Shown: piece by piece, positions 14,051 through 25,420 of the stretch
Layout of the letters: each line of letters opens with the position of its first letter
Numbering within the stretch: position 1 is the first letter of the stretch
Origin: Boesenbergia rotunda
Lineage: Eukaryota; Streptophyta; Magnoliopsida; Zingiberales; Zingiberaceae
Assembly: GCA_024364735.1 (NCBI GenBank)
Contig: JAGFNQ010009461.1
Span: 62,001 to 126,000 of the forward strand
Direction of reading: 5' to 3'
Length of the DNA: 64,000 bases
Translations under genes and position numbers: made by a program
Notes under the pieces: generated by a model
The model's database searches: none
The model's input: the letters and a program-made list of their open reading frames with translations, nothing else
Told to the model about the DNA's origin: nothing

Positions 14051-15139
14051 ATTAAGAGCATTTGTAGTGTGCACCACGCGCTACAGTTAGGATGTGATAT
14101 TAACTATGTATAATTATCAACACCACACAAATATAAAATCTAAACTCAAACAATTTGAGCACTATATAATTATAATACCACACATATATTACACACAATT
14201 ATATACCAAATATAAACACCACAAAAATGATTTCAATTAATAATAATCCAAACTAATAATAAGAAATTTATTTAGTAACATGATTTCTTTCCTTAAAAAA
14301 CATACATGATTAAATCAATAATCTATATCAGTCACACAAAACTATAAATTTAGATAAAGAGAAAATGACTATGCTTTCTATTGCATCCTCAAGAAAAATC
14401 ATCTCTTCATTAGTCAAATTGGGTCCACTTTCTCTAGAAAATTTCTATCAATCTAAATTTTTTAATAAGATCCACCAATAGAAACGTGATACCTCTTAGC
14501 TATATGTTCCTATAAAATAATATAAAGAGATTGAAATGTATAAGTATATTCTATTAAAGTAAACTAAGATTTTAAAAAGAATACAATAATACTTGAATTT
14601 CATCTATAGATGTTTTACTATATTTTTTCTCCATTTTTCTCATCTTTTGAACACATACCAATTTGACTAATCATCGGTTCAAGAAAGCAGAACAATAAAT
14701 TATTTTTCATTTCTATGTATGATTGTTGAATTAAATGGAAAAACATAAATAATGTATTGAAAAGACAAATGATTAAAAAGTAACAAAAATAGTTGTTTGT
14801 TGTGTATCTACCCTATCAATCAAAAAAGAAAATTACTTTAAAACTGTTCTAATTTGAAAACTCTAATCGTAATTGAAACATAAGCTAGAGATGAACATAA
14901 GCCATAGAGATGACGAGGACATTATTGGAGAAACACATGAGCCATACTGATGATTTTGAAAATGAAGTATTAAATAAATACAAGGATCATTTTCCCACAA
15001 GTTAACCATCAATGATAATAAATAACCAATCTGAGATCTTGTTAAAAACAAACTAGTAAATTGGCTTTGGAAAATCTTTGAAAAAAAAGGAATCAAGCTA
15101 AAAATATAACTATGATATTTTGGCTTTACATATTGATCC
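14051..15139. other. AT-rich sequence without recognisable genes
   Basis: Low-complexity AT-rich sequence between two LTR remnants. Short reading frames exist on both strands, but none shows family motifs. It may be internal sequence of the CACTA remnant seen further right; I cannot show this. Confidence 0.4.
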
Positions 15140-16088
15140 TGTCGCGAAGGAGTGAAAGTCTCAAGGGTCGGATGGTTTTCCGAGTGGCACGAGCGGCTGA
15201 GGTGGCACCATCCTGGTCCCGGCCCGGCTCCGGCCTGCAAGACAGTGACCGTTAGCAAACCCATCGGGGAGTTTCCCCGGCAAGGCACTCCGACGGTCAA
15301 GTCAGCATCCGCAGGAAAAATATAGTAGAACAAATGGAAATGCGGTAGTAGAGAGAGCTTGCGCGCATACCTGCGGAATGAGGAGTGTAGGGCTTATATA
15401 GCCGGGGGAGCTGACAACCCCTGTTCGTGTCGATGAGACAGGGGTGTGGTACCTGTCAGCTCGTATGAGAGCACCTGGAAGTACCGCGGCATGATACGAG
15501 GTGCGTGGGCAGTACGACGGTACTGAATCGGCGGATAACCGCGAGGTGTGTCATAAATGGGCAAGGCGCAGAGTACCCCGACGTCAAGACCGTACCCCAG
15601 ATGTAATGACATACGGCGGCATATGGACGATCTAGTCCGTAGCCCAAACGCCGACCGACAGGTCGAGTGCTGGGGACCGGGTCGGGTAATGGTCAGGGAG
15701 CGTGGGTCGCACCACGTCCGACTGGGAGAGTTGAAGCGCAGGGTACGCCCTGAGTCGGGAGTCTGTTGGGCTATGTCTGTCTGGCTTTATCTGGGTTCTG
15801 TGGGTTGTCCGATCTTATGGGATGCGGAGGGAGCGTGGGTCACCACGCGTCCAACTAGATTGTCCGTCCCCAACCTGGATCGGGGCAAGGGTTTAGGTGA
15901 TCGAGTTAGGAGACGCTCGGGATCAACCGATCGACTCTGTATGGGGTCGGTCGGCGAACGCCTCGGGGGTTTCTGGCTCAAGGACTCCCCTGGTGAGGTC
16001 GTCGTCGGCCCTTCTACTGGGCCTTCATAGCTCCAGGCTAGCTGGCTGAGGGCCGAGCTACCCGTAAACAAGGCCGGAATCATAGACA
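15140..16088 (-). mobile_element. GC-rich solo LTR, minus orientation
   Basis: The segment begins TGTCGCG and ends ATAGACA on the plus strand, so it has TGTC...GACA ends. It is far more GC-rich than its flanks. On the minus strand a TATA box (CTATATAAG, about 15395-15403) is followed by a pyrimidine-rich stretch, as in the U3/R part of an LTR. No coding domains adjoin it and no second copy is in the window. I could not find a clear 5-bp target duplication, so either boundary may be a few bases off. Gypsy-like by composition only. Confidence 0.55.
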
Positions 16089-16620
16089 ATTTGATTTCAT
16101 AAATGGCTGGAATGGGAACAATGATAAGTTACCCATTGATTATAGAAAATTGGAATGGATCAGTTAGAAAGTTACAGATCTGTCTGACAACTCTTGATGA
16201 ATAAAATTATCTACTTTCATGGAAACAACAACAGTATAAAAATGATATCAGAAATAGTCAACAGGAATATAGAGTGACTCATGAGATATTCATGTAAATA
16301 TGACCATCACTTCCTTTATAAAATGATACAAACAAAATTCACACAACTTAAATTCTTATCTAAAACATCAATGATCAGTGTAGTATTAACCTTTCCATAG
16401 CCTTTAGCTCACCATGAGTTAATGAAGTTTCCACTTAACTAACCTTTCCATTGTACTGTTTCACATTTAGTTTCAGAAATATCAACTATTATATACAAAA
16501 AAACAGGAGTATATATATTAAATGAGATAATAGGAATTAAATGATTAAACTTTGATTAATTGAATTTATTTAGAAAAATAATAACAATAAATAAGGAAAT
16601 AAAGATAAAGAAATATATAA
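16089..16620. other. AT-rich flank, no gene seen
   Basis: This lies between the solo LTR and the CACTA-related fragment. Nothing was recognised. Confidence 0.4.
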
Positions 16621-17530
16621 ATATCACCTCATTGTTGGTCGCCGTTTTGCTTTACGCTGGAGCGACTAGTAGTGCGCGCCGCCTTCTCTCTTTCTAGAAG
16701 ACAATCGCAAGCAATCACGATTGTTGTGGCCCGATCACTAGCTGTGCGTGCCTGTGCTTGCCACCGCCTCCTGTTATGCTTCCTACCCCATTGTCGGACG
16801 TCGTCATAGCTAAGCCATTGACAAAAAGTATCATTTTTAACGAGAAAGAAAATTCTATAAATTAATACAAAACAACATATGTAAAGACTTACTTCTTCCA
16901 ACATAGATTGATAATTTCCACTACCTTCCTTGGCCTCACCAACCCTGTTCGAAACAAATTAACATTACTAATAAAAAAATACAAAATTGAAGTGTTCACA
17001 AACTCAATCAATTAACAAATGTTCAAAAAAAGTAATTTTGAGACAAATAATATTCATATACAACAATTTCATGAAGAGCCATCACCACCATCATCATCGT
17101 CATCACCAGCATCTTCAGAACCGGGAGGAATCTTGACTTGAAGCGGAACCTAATTGAAGATGTCACATTATAAAGTCTTGTTGTTTACGCAATTGGTTAA
17201 TTTCCTAATCTCTTTTGCCTCATTTCCTAATCTCTTTGAATCATTACTCGATCCCTTTGAAATAATATATATCCTCTTCAAATTGATGACCTCTTCAGTC
17301 AAATTATTTATTTGTGTCTTTACTGCTAGTGAGGTGGAAGAAAATGTACCAACAACTCTATGAGTTCTGCTTAAAGAACTCATTCATGACATTCTTTCTT
17401 TTTTCAGTTCCCCACTTACCTCTAGCCATAAACTCATATTATTACTAACAGAGGGCTCAAATTCGTCAGTATCATCACTAGCACCCGAACTTCTCTGGGC
17501 TAGCTCTAGCTAATCACATTTCCCCTATAT
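16621..17530 (-). pseudogene. CACTA (En/Spm) transposase_24-like fragment
   Basis: On the minus strand, fragments read EAKEGSGNYQSMLEE (about 16893-16940), an acidic tail PPGSEDAGDDDDDGGDG (about 17060-17135), and a coiled-coil-like stretch LTEEVINLKRIYII (about 17270-17310). The GSGNYQSMLEE type motif and the acidic tail are features I associate with plant Ptta/En-Spm 'transposase_24' proteins of CACTA elements. Frames are interrupted by stops and AT-rich gaps, so this is a remnant. With the DUF4216-like fragment at 22870-23530 on the same strand it forms the expected CACTA order, now split by the 3.9-kb palindrome. Confidence 0.6.
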
Positions 17531-18372
17531 TGTCATGAGAAAAATTAAAATAAAATCACAATAACAATATTTTAGAAACATGTATAATCTTGATTAGATA
17601 TAATAGAAACACATATAATATAAAGAGAGAGTAGATACATAACTAATAGAATTTAAGTTATAAATTAAGATTCAAGATTAATCCAAATCTTAATTGCTTT
17701 AGCTCTATCCCTTATCCAAGTCATTTTTTTTAATGTGCGGGTGAAAGAGTCTATAAATAATGTCTCTCTCTCCATTTCCTTAGTTAAAAAAATATTGTTA
17801 AAAATAATAAAATAATCTGAAATAAATTTAAAAAATAGCGGGAGAGTTAAAAAATTATCGATATGCTTGTATGCTCATCAATATTGATAGAGCTTCCCTA
17901 ATATATCGTAGATAAGTTTCCAGAATTATAAGCTTGATTCGCTTTGTTCTATTAACTCTATTTTTTGCTCTTCTCGATTTCTCAAAAATTGAAGATCCTT
18001 GTCCAATTTTCGTCAGTGAAGTAGGGTGTTTTTTCTCTCAGTCTTTGCATGATTAAGTACATCTAGATGTGATCAGTATATTTTTTTCTTAAAAATTCTT
18101 CTTATTTCCACTTCTTCACTCGGATCTTAATTGAATGCCTACTGGAATGGGAAAAAAAATTGATTATATATTCATTTTAATTTCATATATAAATTGAAGG
18201 GGATATACCTTAAATTCATTCAACCAGAGCTCTTTTATGGGTGCTGGAGTACTTGTATATCATTGAAGCCCCTTCACAATGGTTATTTACTATTATATTA
18301 ATCTCGTGAATAACCCATATGGATTTTTCAAATCTATCACAAAGTTACAAACAAACAATGCTAAATAATTAA
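17531..18372. other. AT-rich spacer before the large palindrome
   Basis: Probable CACTA internal sequence by position. No coding motif is recognised. Confidence 0.4.
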
Positions 18373-18924
18373 CGGTAATTTACCAAAGGGCGTACCTAAG
18401 TATTGATATTTACCAAAAGGCGTACCATGGTTTCAATGTTATCAAAGGGCGCACATATTTTAGTAAACTTCCTCTTATACCCCTACCATCAAGTACTGCA
18501 TGCATTTTTCTTTCTCTTTCTCTTTCTCTTTGTCAGTAACGATTTTCGAGATGGACCATAAAGAGATGTTCCTTTATATTTTGATTTTTATATTATGGAA
18601 CCTTTCTCAAAACAAAAAAAATATTGAAATTAATTAAAATATTTTTATTAAATTAAAACTAAAAGAACATATCAGACTCACGTTGGGCCTGAAATGGTTC
18701 AATTTCAGGCCCAACGTGGGGATGAAATATTTCCATTTCAGGCCCAACATGCCCAATATTAAGAGTTTTTTTCGGTTCTTTGTTATTACATTTTAACACC
18801 TCGGAGAAGTCCAAATAAACAATGGATAGCAAATTTGAACTCCTTGTAACCTCAGAAATCCACAGGAACTGAAATTTTTACAATCAGAGCTCTCTAGGTC
18901 AATCAGTGGTCTTTTAGGGTCATT

Positions 18925-19050
18925 GGGGCTGAAATGGAATCATTTCAGGCCCAACGTGGGGCTGAAATGGAATCATTTCAGGCCCAACGTGGGGCTGAAA
19001 TGGAATCATTTCAGGCCCAACGTGGGGCTGAAATGTTTCCATTTCAGCCC
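18925..19050. repeat. 33-bp tandem hairpin module in the left arm
   Basis: About four head-to-tail copies with a 33-bp period starting at 18925, 18958, 18991 and 19024. Each holds CTGAAATG-GAAT-CATTTCAG, a perfect 8-bp stem with a 4-nt loop, followed by GCCCAACGT. Single or variant copies occur at 18680-18760, 19228-19300, 21430-21510, 21700-21750 and 21925-21995. Confidence 0.9.
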
Positions 19051-19785
19051 CAACGTGCCCAATATTAAGAGTCTTTTTTCGATTCTTTGTTATTACATTT
19101 TAACACCTCGGAGAAGTCCAAATAAATAATGGATAGCAAATTTGAACTCCTTGTAACCTCATAAATCCACAGGAACTGAAATTTTTACAATCGGAGCTCT
19201 CTAGGTCAATCAGTGACATTTTAGGGTCATTGGGGCTGAAATGGAATCATTTCAGGCCCAACGTGGGGCTGAAATGATTCCATTTCAGCCCCAATGACCT
19301 TAAAATGTCACTGATTGACCTAGAGAGTTTCGATTATAAAAATTTCAGTTCCTGTGGATTTATGAGGTTACAAGGAGTTCAAATTTGCTATCCATTATTT
19401 ATTTGGACTTCTCTGAGGTGTTAAAATGTAATAATGAAGAACCGCGAAGAAATCACACATTAGGCCTTTTAGGGTCATTGGGGCCGAAATGGTTGGACAC
19501 CTATTGCATTGGTGATATCTAATATATATATGTTTGGACACCTAAAACATCATCTCCTACCTCTGACCTCTCTATTCATATAGAATTTTCAGAAATCCAG
19601 ATATGGGAGGTCCATCAGTGGGTTTTGGTCAAAACTTACTGATATTTCTAAACTACTCCTATTTGATTGGTGATATCTAATATATAGATAGTTGGACACC
19701 TAAAATATCATCTCCTACCTCTAACCTCTCTATTTATATGGAGTTTTCAGAAATCCAGATATGGGAGGTCCATCAGTCGGTTTTG

Positions 19786-20975
19786 AAAGCTATAGGTCTA
19801 GTTTAGTTCCATCAGTGAGTTTTTCTCAAAACCCACTGATGGACCTCCCATATCTGGATTTCTGAAACCCCCAGCTAAAAAGTTAGGGATGAGATTGGAG
19901 AAAGTATTTTAGTTGTCAATAACCTCAAATTTTTATTTTTTTCAAAGCTATAGGTCTAGTTTAGTTCCATCAGTGGGTTTTGCTCAAAACCCACTGATGG
20001 ACCTCCCATATCTGGATTTCTGAAACCCCCAGCTAAAAAGTTAGGGATGAGGTTGGAGAAAGTATTTTAGGTGTCCATAACCTAAAATTTTTATTTTTTC
20101 CAAAGCTATAGGTCTAGTTTAGTTCCATCAGTGGGTTTTGCTCAAAACTCACTGATGGACCTTCCATATCTGGATTTCTGAAACCCCCAGCTAAAAAGTT
20201 ATTGTTGAGGTTGGAGAAAGTATTTTAGGTGTCCATAACCTCAAATTTTTATTTTTTTCAAAGCTATAGGTCTAGTTTAGTTCCATCAGTGGGTTTTGCT
20301 CAAAACCCACTGATGGACCTCCCATATCTGGATTTCTGAAACCCCCAGCTAAAAAGTTAGGGATGAGGTTGGAGAAAGTATTTTAGGTGTCCATAACCTA
20401 AAATTTTTATTTTTTCCAAAGCTATAGGTTTAGTTTAGTTCCATCAGTGGGTTTTGCTCAAAACCCACTGATGGACCTCCCATATCTGGATTTCTGAAAC
20501 CCCCAGCTAAAAAGTTAGGGATAAGGTTGGAGAAAGTATTTTAGGTGTCCATAACCTCAAATTTTTATTTTTTTCAAAGCTATAGGTCTAGTTTAGTTCC
20601 ATCAGTGGGTTTTGCTCAAAACCCACCGATGGACCTCCCATATCTGGATTTCTGAAACCCCCAGCTAAAAAGTTAGGGATGAGGTTGGAGAAAGTATTTT
20701 AGGTGTCCATAACCTAAAATTTTTATTTTTTCCAAAGCTATAGGTCTAGTTTAGTTCCATCAGTGGGTTTTGCTCAAAACCCACTGATGGACCTTCCATA
20801 TCTGGATTTCTGAAACCCCCAGCTAAAAAGTTAGGGATGAGGTTGGAGAAAGTATTTTAGGTGTCCATAACCTCAAATTTTTATTTTTTTTCAAAGCTAT
20901 AGGTTTAGTTTAGTTCCATCAGTGGATTTTGCTCAAAACCCACTGATGGACCTCCCATATCTGGATTTCTGAAAA
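19786..20975. repeat. 158-bp tandem array, about 7.5-8 units, at the palindrome centre
   Basis: Units start with 'aaagctataggt(c/t)tag' at about 19786, 19944, 20103, 20262, 20420, 20578, 20737 and 20895. They are nearly identical and differ by scattered single bases. Every unit contains CCATCAGTGGGTTTTG, a short loop, and the inverse AAAACCCACTGATGG. One unit has a compensating-looking change (ACCCACCGATGG at about 20622). All units run in the same direction, so the array itself is not palindromic at large scale although its flanks are. Confidence 0.95.
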
Positions 20976-22292
20976 CTTCATATGAATTGAGAGGTTAGGG
21001 GTAGGAGATGATGTTTTAGGTGTCCAACCATCTATATATTAGATATCACCAATCAAATAGGAGTAATTTAGAAATATCAGTGAGTTTTGACCAAAATCCA
21101 CTGATGGACCTCCCATATCTGAATTTCTGAAAATTCTATATGAATAGAGAGGTCAGAGGTAGGAGATGATGTTTTAGGTGTCCAAACATCTATATATTAG
21201 ATATCACCAATGCAATAGGTGTCCAACCATTTCAGACCCAATGACCCTAAAAGACCTAATGTGTGATTTCTTCACGGTTCTTCATTATTACATTTTAACA
21301 CCTCGGAGAAGTCCAAATAAACAATGGATAGCAAATTTGAACTCCTTGTAACCTCAGAAATCCACAGAAACTGAAATTTTTACAATCGGAGCTCTCTAGG
21401 TCAATCGGTGACCTTTTAGGGTCATTGGGGCTAAAATGTTTCCATTTCAGCCCCATGTTCGGCCTGAAATGATTCCATTTCAGGCCGAACATGGGGCTGA
21501 AATGGAAACATTTTAGCCCCAATGACCCTAAAAGGTCACCGATTGACCTAGAGAGCTCCGATTGTAAAAATTTCAGTTTCTGTGGATTTCTGAGGTTACA
21601 AGGAGTTCAAATTTGCTATCCATTGTTTATTTGGACTTCTCCGAGGTGTTAAAATGTAATAACAACGAATCAAAAAAAGACTCTTAATATTGGGCACGTT
21701 CATTTCAGGCCCAACGTGGGGCTGAAATGTTTCCATTTCAGCCCCATTGACCCTAAAAGACCACTGATTGACCTAGAGAGCTCCGATTGTAAAAATTTCA
21801 GTTCCTGTGGATTTCTGAGGTTACAAGGAGTTCAAATTTGCTATCCATTGTTTATTTGGACTTCTCCGAGGTGTTAAAATGTAATAACAAAGAATCGAAA
21901 AAAAACTCTTAATATTGGGCACGTTGGGCCTGAAATGGAAACATTTCATCCCCATGTTGGGCCTGAAATGGAACCATTTCAGGCCCAACGTGGGTCTGAT
22001 ATGTTCTTTTAGTTTTAATTTAATAAAAATATTTTAATTAATTTCAATATTTTTTTTGTTTTGAGAAAGGTTCCATAATATAAAAATCAATATATAAAGG
22101 AACATCTCTTTATGGTCCATCTCGAAAATCGTTACTGACAAAGAGAAAGAAAAAGAGAAATGCATGCAGTACTTGATGGTAGGGGTATAAGAGGAAGTTT
22201 ACTAAAATATGTGCGCCCTTTGGTAACATTGAAACCATGGTACGTCTTTTGGCAAATACTAATACTTAGGTACGCCCTTTGGTAAATTGCCG

Positions 22293-22869
22293 AATAATAT
22301 TAAGATAGTTGACAAAATAAAATATTTAATAATACTTATGAATCTTCGAGCTAAACTATAGACTCTCAAGTGTCTATAATCTCAGCAACTGAGTGTCTGA
22401 TCGAAGAACATGCACGGGTACTAGTGAATGTATTGGCGAAGATACTAGCGAAGGTATTGACGAAGGTGCATGGGAAGGTCCTGCACCTGAAGATTCGGAC
22501 ATAGGTATAGTGTCAGGTGATGTCCACCATGTCGAGATTGCCAACCAAAATTGTTATGATAAAGTAAATAAAAATTTGATGCATGATGAAAACATGAAAA
22601 CATATCATATTTGCTAACTGATCAAAGAGTGTGCAAAACCAAACACCAGCATGTCGCCTCTAATGACCTATAGGAAAAAAATAGAGTGCATTAATAGATA
22701 AAATATATAAATTTAAGAATGAGACGGTATATAAACAACTAATTGAACTATGAGTTTTGTAAATTTACATATTAAAACTAAAGTTACTCATAAATAAAAT
22801 ATTGTCATATATAAAAATAGAATATCATATTTTTATAATATGAAGATAACAAACTTACTCATCATCAAA
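22293..22869. other. CACTA remnant, low-complexity linker
   Basis: At 22400-22510 the minus strand reads as a Ser/Pro-rich linker, and the plus strand as a degenerate GGT/ACT/GAA triplet repeat. This resembles disordered linkers in plant transposases but is not diagnostic. The rest is AT-rich. Confidence 0.35.
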
Positions 22870-23530
22870 AATCAAAGTCCTCATTAGCATTGTCATTGTC
22901 ACCCTCATCCTCATCATCTGATTCATCATCATCATCATTATTCTTATGAATTTCACTTGCATCCACGTTTATCACTACTTCGCTTGGATCTCGTAATGTT
23001 AGAATAATATATTCCTTAGTTTGAAAATATGTTCACAACTTCCTTTTGTTGATATGCAATGTCTTCTCAATCCTCCTCAATTTTTTGCTATGCTTTCGTT
23101 TTATAAACGACACACCAATCAATTTTATCACCATTCAAATTAGGATATGAAGCATAGAATATATACTTGAATTACTTGTTGTGCCAACACAAATGGTTAT
23201 TATCTTTTATACAATCTCTTATAATTATTTCAACCAAATTATACCGTGGATGCACCTTCATCCCTCTAATAGGGTCAAACTAGCGACACTTAAATAAGAT
23301 AACTTGTATTTCTAGGTCAGGATATTCTACCTCTATGATTTCATCCAGCAAATCATAAAAATCATTGCTTGCACCTCCATCATTAGATGATTGAATAGAA
23401 ACCCCACTATTCATTATAGTTTTTCCCATTCTATATTCTTGAGTATAAAAATTATTTTTGTTTATAAAATATGTTGGCCAAGTGCGTACCAATGCTTTTG
23501 GAAACCATGATAGATGGATTAATAATTCTT
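22870..23530 (-). pseudogene. CACTA TNP2-like fragment (DUF4216 region)
   Basis: The minus strand reads VGRTWPTYFINKNNFYTQEYRMGK (by frame, 23400-23490; shown in part), then a linker, then EVEYPDLEIQVILFKCRWFD, and the next codons suggest VHPRYNLVEI. The VILFKC-WFD...V...LVE pattern is typical of DUF4216, found near the end of plant TNP2-type CACTA transposases. Stops and frameshifts interrupt it. An acidic Asp/Glu-rich stretch (22880-22935) follows. It is probably the same decayed element as 16621-17530. Confidence 0.65.
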
Positions 23531-23935
23531 GCTCAAGGTAAGCTTAATTATTATGAACCTAAAGTCAAATAAATATGTTTAAAAGTCAATATATATGTAT
23601 AAACCAAATTTAGATTGTCTACTTATATATTATTTAAATCATAGTGCAAATTCTTCATCGTAGAAGCGATCAAACTCTTGTGTCAACATTTTAGAATATA
23701 AGTTTTGAAAACTCTTACCATAAAAAAATTATAACACAAATAATTTACAACATTAGAAATAAAGAAATAGAAAATATATACTAACTCATAATATGACGAT
23801 ACTTCTAGATAATTTGGTAAAATATATATTCAGGCTGCTCTCCATTCTTGACCAGTTAAATATCTCTGTTTACAATGTCCACATAGTCGACCGAGATAGT
23901 TAAAAATTGAGAATGAGATTAAATTGTGATCAATA
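23531..23935. other. AT-rich, probable CACTA remnant
   Basis: No frame of useful length and no motif was recognised. The solo LTR at 23941 is inserted at its right end. Confidence 0.35.
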
Positions 23936-23940
23936 GGACC

Positions 23941-24896
23941 TGTCAAGGCAATCCCGATGGTCCGTGAGACCATGTGTTTTGATGTTTGGGCAAAGTGTTT
24001 AAGTTATGTTCGCCCTTGTATTTGATATGTATATTTGAGTGTGCATGTTCTGTAGGATACACATAGACTCAGCTTGATGACTTAGGGTCCGGTGAAGGAT
24101 GGTGCATCCGAGGGACCGTGGACAAAGCAACAACGATGAACCGAGGAAAGCGCACTTTGAGGCATACGCGAAGGATAACATAAAGACGAGCCACAGGCTT
24201 ATATGCATCCGAGAGACGAGAGCCAAAGCGAAGAAGGCTTGAAGGCAACAGGTCAAGCTGAGATGAAGAGTCAAGTGAGTCGTGAGGGCCTGAGTGTGAG
24301 TGAAATGTATTTGAGAAGGAAAATCCTAGGTTTAGGATTTTACCAGTCGACTGGTATGAGATCAGTCGACTAGCTGAGCTCACAAAAAGATTAGTCGACT
24401 GATCTTCTATGCAGTCGACTGGTGTTGGCTGAATTTGAACGTTGGGTTGTAACATTCAAATTCGACAGCTGTCAGTAGACTAGTGTTGGCACTAGTCGAC
24501 TAGTAACAGCTGGATCAGCAAACGAGTTCTATTTAAGAGAACTAGGTTTGCTTGAGTAAGGTTGACGAAATTGGTATTGGTTAAAGACAATTAGTAGTCT
24601 AAGTGATCAAGTGTTCTTGGTGAGATTGCGGCGAGGTTTTTCCACCCACAAGGAGTTACATGAGCATAGCCGGAGGTTTTCCAGGGAGTCATCCACCGAC
24701 GGATCGGGATCGTCCACCTTACGGACAACCATGGAGTAGGAGCGTTATTTCCGAACCACGTTACATCGGTTTGTTCCTTGTGTTAGTTTTAGTTAATTAT
24801 TATTCTATTTGCGCACTAACATCATAGGAAGAAGAAACCGACGAATAGAGGGTGACGAACTATTCACACCCTCCAGCCGGCATCCGATCTCCAATA
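23941..24896 (+). mobile_element. probable solo LTR
   Basis: The segment starts TGTCAAGGCA. The 10-bp sequence CAATAGGACC occurs directly before it (23931-23940) and again at 24892-24901. A TATA-like CTATTTAAG lies at about 24530, and GC-rich R/U5-like sequence follows. Several GTCGAC palindromes in an AGTCGACT(A/G)GT context cluster at 24345-24505. No coding domains adjoin. If the target duplication is the usual 5 bp (GGACC), the LTR ends TG...TA. If all ten bases are a duplication, the element is not a standard LTR. Confidence 0.6.
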
Positions 24897-24901
24897 GGAC
24901 C

Positions 24902-24965
24902 CTCATTATTTCTTTCTGTCTTTTCTTGTGTCTTTGATACTTGTTACTTTCTTCACATGTTATTT

Positions 24966-25005
<40 letters not shown>

Positions 25006-25420
25006 TTTTTTTATTTTTTTTTTTTTATGATTTTCGGTTATATTTTACTTTCATAGATACTATTTTGAATCTTTTTTATTTTTATTTTTTTTTATTTTTT
25101 TTTTTTTTTTATAATTTCTATTTGTTTGCTTCTATATGTATGGATTTGATCTTAACTCATAATAATCAATATTATAACATGAGAGAAATTGTGATTAGAT
25201 CATAATTAGTGAGTATCTCATCATGTGTAATTGTATACATATTGAAATCTTTCGTAGTTGATGAATTGACGAGATTGGACATTACCAATTTTGTGAGACT
25301 AGCACATCTTATACTTTGGTTTATTTAAGCAGTTAATCCATGCTAGTTGGAAATATTGGGGCATTGAGAGGTAATATGTGGATGCTAGTTTTGGGTAACT
25401 AATTCATTGGATGTAACCTG
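24902..25420. repeat. poly-T low-complexity tracts and AT-rich sequence
   Basis: Two T-rich tracts (24961-25027 and 25074-25111) are broken only by occasional A or C. The remainder is unassigned. No gene is seen. Confidence 0.8.

Larger units (their letters stand above)
18373..22292. mobile_element. 3.9-kb nested palindrome (fold-back type element)
   Basis: Both ends carry CGG(T/C)AATTTACCAAAGGG in inverted orientation. Three degenerate copies of the 'taccaaagggcgtacc' motif lie inside the left end (18373-18450) and are mirrored at 22160-22292. The two arms are inverted copies of each other throughout. A block marked by 'cacctcggagaagtcc' occurs forward at about 18797, 19107 and 21300, and reversed at about 19390, 21610 and 21850, giving F-F-R / F-R-R symmetry around an axis near 20350. 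The centre is a 158-bp tandem array. There is no coding region. Subterminal repeats and long inverted arms are typical of fold-back or TIR-MULE elements. Flanking 9-mers (aataattaa / aataatatt) match at only six positions. Confidence 0.85.

Noticed and set aside
15131..16098. 5-bp target duplication around the GC-rich solo LTR
   Set aside because: Bases before 15140 (gatcc) and after 16088 (atttg) do not match. Boundaries or solo-LTR status remain unproven.
19786..20975. CRISPR-like regular spacing with palindromic repeats
   Set aside because: Whole 158-bp units are identical, with no unique spacers, and the setting is a plant nuclear genome. It is an ordinary tandem array.
18364..22301. 9-bp target duplication around the large palindrome
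   Set aside because: aataattaa and aataatatt agree at only six of nine positions in AT-rich sequence, so I do not claim it.
24852..25205. 117-aa Phe-rich frame
   Set aside because: Translation of poly-T tracts.
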